Origin: Glandiceps talaboti | Taxonomy: Eukaryota; Hemichordata; Enteropneusta; Spengelidae | Length of the DNA stretch: 64,000 nucleotides | Reading direction: 5' to 3' | Assembly (NCBI RefSeq): GCF_964340395.1 | Contig: NC_135555.1 | Location: 14,483,746 to 14,547,745, forward strand | In this document: positions 48,761 through 64,000 of the stretch, piece by piece | How the letters are laid out: the number at the start of each line of letters is the position of its first letter | Numbering within the stretch: the first letter of the stretch is position 1 | Notes under the pieces: model-generated | Seen by the model: only the letters and a program-made list of their open reading frames with translations | The model's database searches: none | Told to the model about the DNA's origin: nothing | Position numbers and translations under genes: made by a program

Positions 48761-49196
48761 GATCGTTTACTTTGGTTGCCTTTGGTTGCCTGAAATCTCG
48801 TCTTATCTCACGAGATATTGCGCGAATGAGTCACACTGGAGTAACTAAATTGAACAATCAGTCATAACATGGCGACGCGCTGCACTTGGAAAACGTGAAT
48901 TTTACGAACTTCTTCGAGATTATTTATCTATTATAATATAGTTCAGAATATATATTATACATTACAGATCGATATCTTATCAAGCTTTTACAGTTGGTTG
49001 AGGTAGCCAAGACTTATTGTGTCACCTATTCACGGAGGGAATCCCTCGCGCAACGTAAATGTGACGTACGTCGGATATCAGTCGTGTTGTTTTTGTTTCT
49101 TCCTGCAGCAGCGCGAAGATTTAATTTCGCCGGGTGTGACATTTGTGCGATATAACTCACCGAAGTAAGTCTCTGCGCAGTCTCACGCCTTTAAAA
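48761..49196. promoter_or_regulatory. Shared bidirectional promoter of LRRC69 and DHX38
   Basis: Divergent start codons are 436 bp apart. The LRRC69 start lies in ATCATGGCGGAC, a YY1-like context. Next to it are two TTGGTTGCC copies, a palindrome ATCTCGT...ACGAGAT (about 48795-48816) and an AP-1-like TGAGTCA (48827-48833). No TATA box was seen near either gene. Functions are inferred from consensus only. Confidence 0.55.
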
Positions 49197-63241
<14,045 letters not shown>

Positions 63242-63794
63242 TAGGAAAGACAAAAGATTTCATGGTTTGGCCACTAGGTGTGCTGTTGAAAGTGGAAATC
63301 TTCAATGACAGTCTTGAGGTCAACTTAACCATAGACCCCGAGGGTGTATGACTTAACCAAACCTTTTCAGATATGTATTATGTTGTGTATTTTTGAGTTT
63401 TTATTATTTTGGGGTATTCAATATATCAATTTATGAATTTAATCCATGGTTCTCACATCTTATCAGTGGAGCCACAAGGATTACATAGGATCATTCTTTT
63501 GTTCTGAAGTAACTCTTTCTAAAACTCTCCCAGACAACTACTGTGCATGCCTAATTTTATATTCAGATCTGGACTGAAACCTTACTGCCTTATACATTGA
63601 TGGGTTGGACGCTTGCATTTGGGTCTTTGTCATGTTTTGTAAACCTTTCTATATGTCCACCAATGCAATGTAGGTCGGAGTTAGTGTCGTTCTTGCATGT
63701 TTCCTGTTTTTCAAGCTATCATTTCTCAGTACCTGAAATAGAATATTCTGCCTAGGTGCATCATGAAAATAATGACCATTCAGTTTCTTTAGTT

Positions 63795-63945
63795 GACACC
63801 ATAACTTTTACTCCACACACTTCACATACATTACTATAGGTGCATGTGAAAGTAAGTCGAGCTTCTTGTTCTATTTTGACTCTCTAGCATGAGGTAAAAA
63901 ACTAGTGCAGGTACCGAGAATTGTAAGTACTGAATGGTACACTAT
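63795..63945 (+). repeat. Dispersed repeat, copy 2
   Basis: Diverged match of 18345-18500 in the same orientation (ACTTTTACTCCACACACT, CTTCTTGTTCTATTTTGA, GCAGGTACCGAGAATT), in the DHX38 intron at the right edge of the window. Confidence 0.65.
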
Positions 63946-64000
63946 TATGAGCTTTGTCTTGTGTATTATATTTGAAGTATTGCACCTATGAAATGAAGTG

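Overview
The window is nuclear DNA of a non-vertebrate animal. It is AT-rich and full of microsatellites. Genes are split by many GT-AG introns, and the neighbourhood carries LINE, SINE, MITE-like and foldback debris. An EGF-type protein with a GPI-like tail and a protein joining death-effector and TRADD-N-like domains to a glycosyltransferase-like fold point to a marine invertebrate, such as a hemichordate, lancelet, mollusc or cnidarian. The phylum cannot be settled from the sequence alone. No rRNA, tRNA, CRISPR array or LTR-type element was recognised.

Layout: (1) 68-2069 (+), the last three exons of an EGF-like, probably GPI-anchored surface protein. (2) 5459-16086 (+), a nine-exon gene for about 843 residues: a degenerate GT4/GT-B glycosyltransferase-like module, then a death effector domain (DED), then a TRADD-N-like module. 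(3) 17357-29270 (-), complete DDX27, an 18-exon nucleolar DEAD-box helicase of 778 residues. (4) 29667-35390 (+), complete FEN1, 11 exons and 380 residues. (5) 39210-48760 (-), LRRC69 with seven exons found and the last one not located. (6) 49197-63220 and beyond (+), DHX38/PRP16, first 12 exons (700 residues), continuing past the right edge.

The four conserved genes alternate in direction. DDX27/FEN1 (396 bp between start codons) and LRRC69/DHX38 (436 bp) are two head-to-head pairs that probably share bidirectional promoters. FEN1 and LRRC69 converge, as do gene 2 and DDX27. Three of the four act in nucleic-acid metabolism: ribosome biogenesis, DNA flap processing and splicing.

The most unusual content lies in the introns of gene 2. 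An antisense hammerhead-ribozyme fold sits at 9187-9267. A 3.4-kb foldback-like element (10388-13780), whose long inverted ends carry 21-bp tandem repeats, is inserted with an 8-bp target duplication into a LINE copy. The LINE reading frame reads straight through when the element is removed. A second long inverted-repeat element of 3.84 kb (55771-59610) fills a DHX38 intron. Several smaller dispersed repeat families each have two or more copies in the window.
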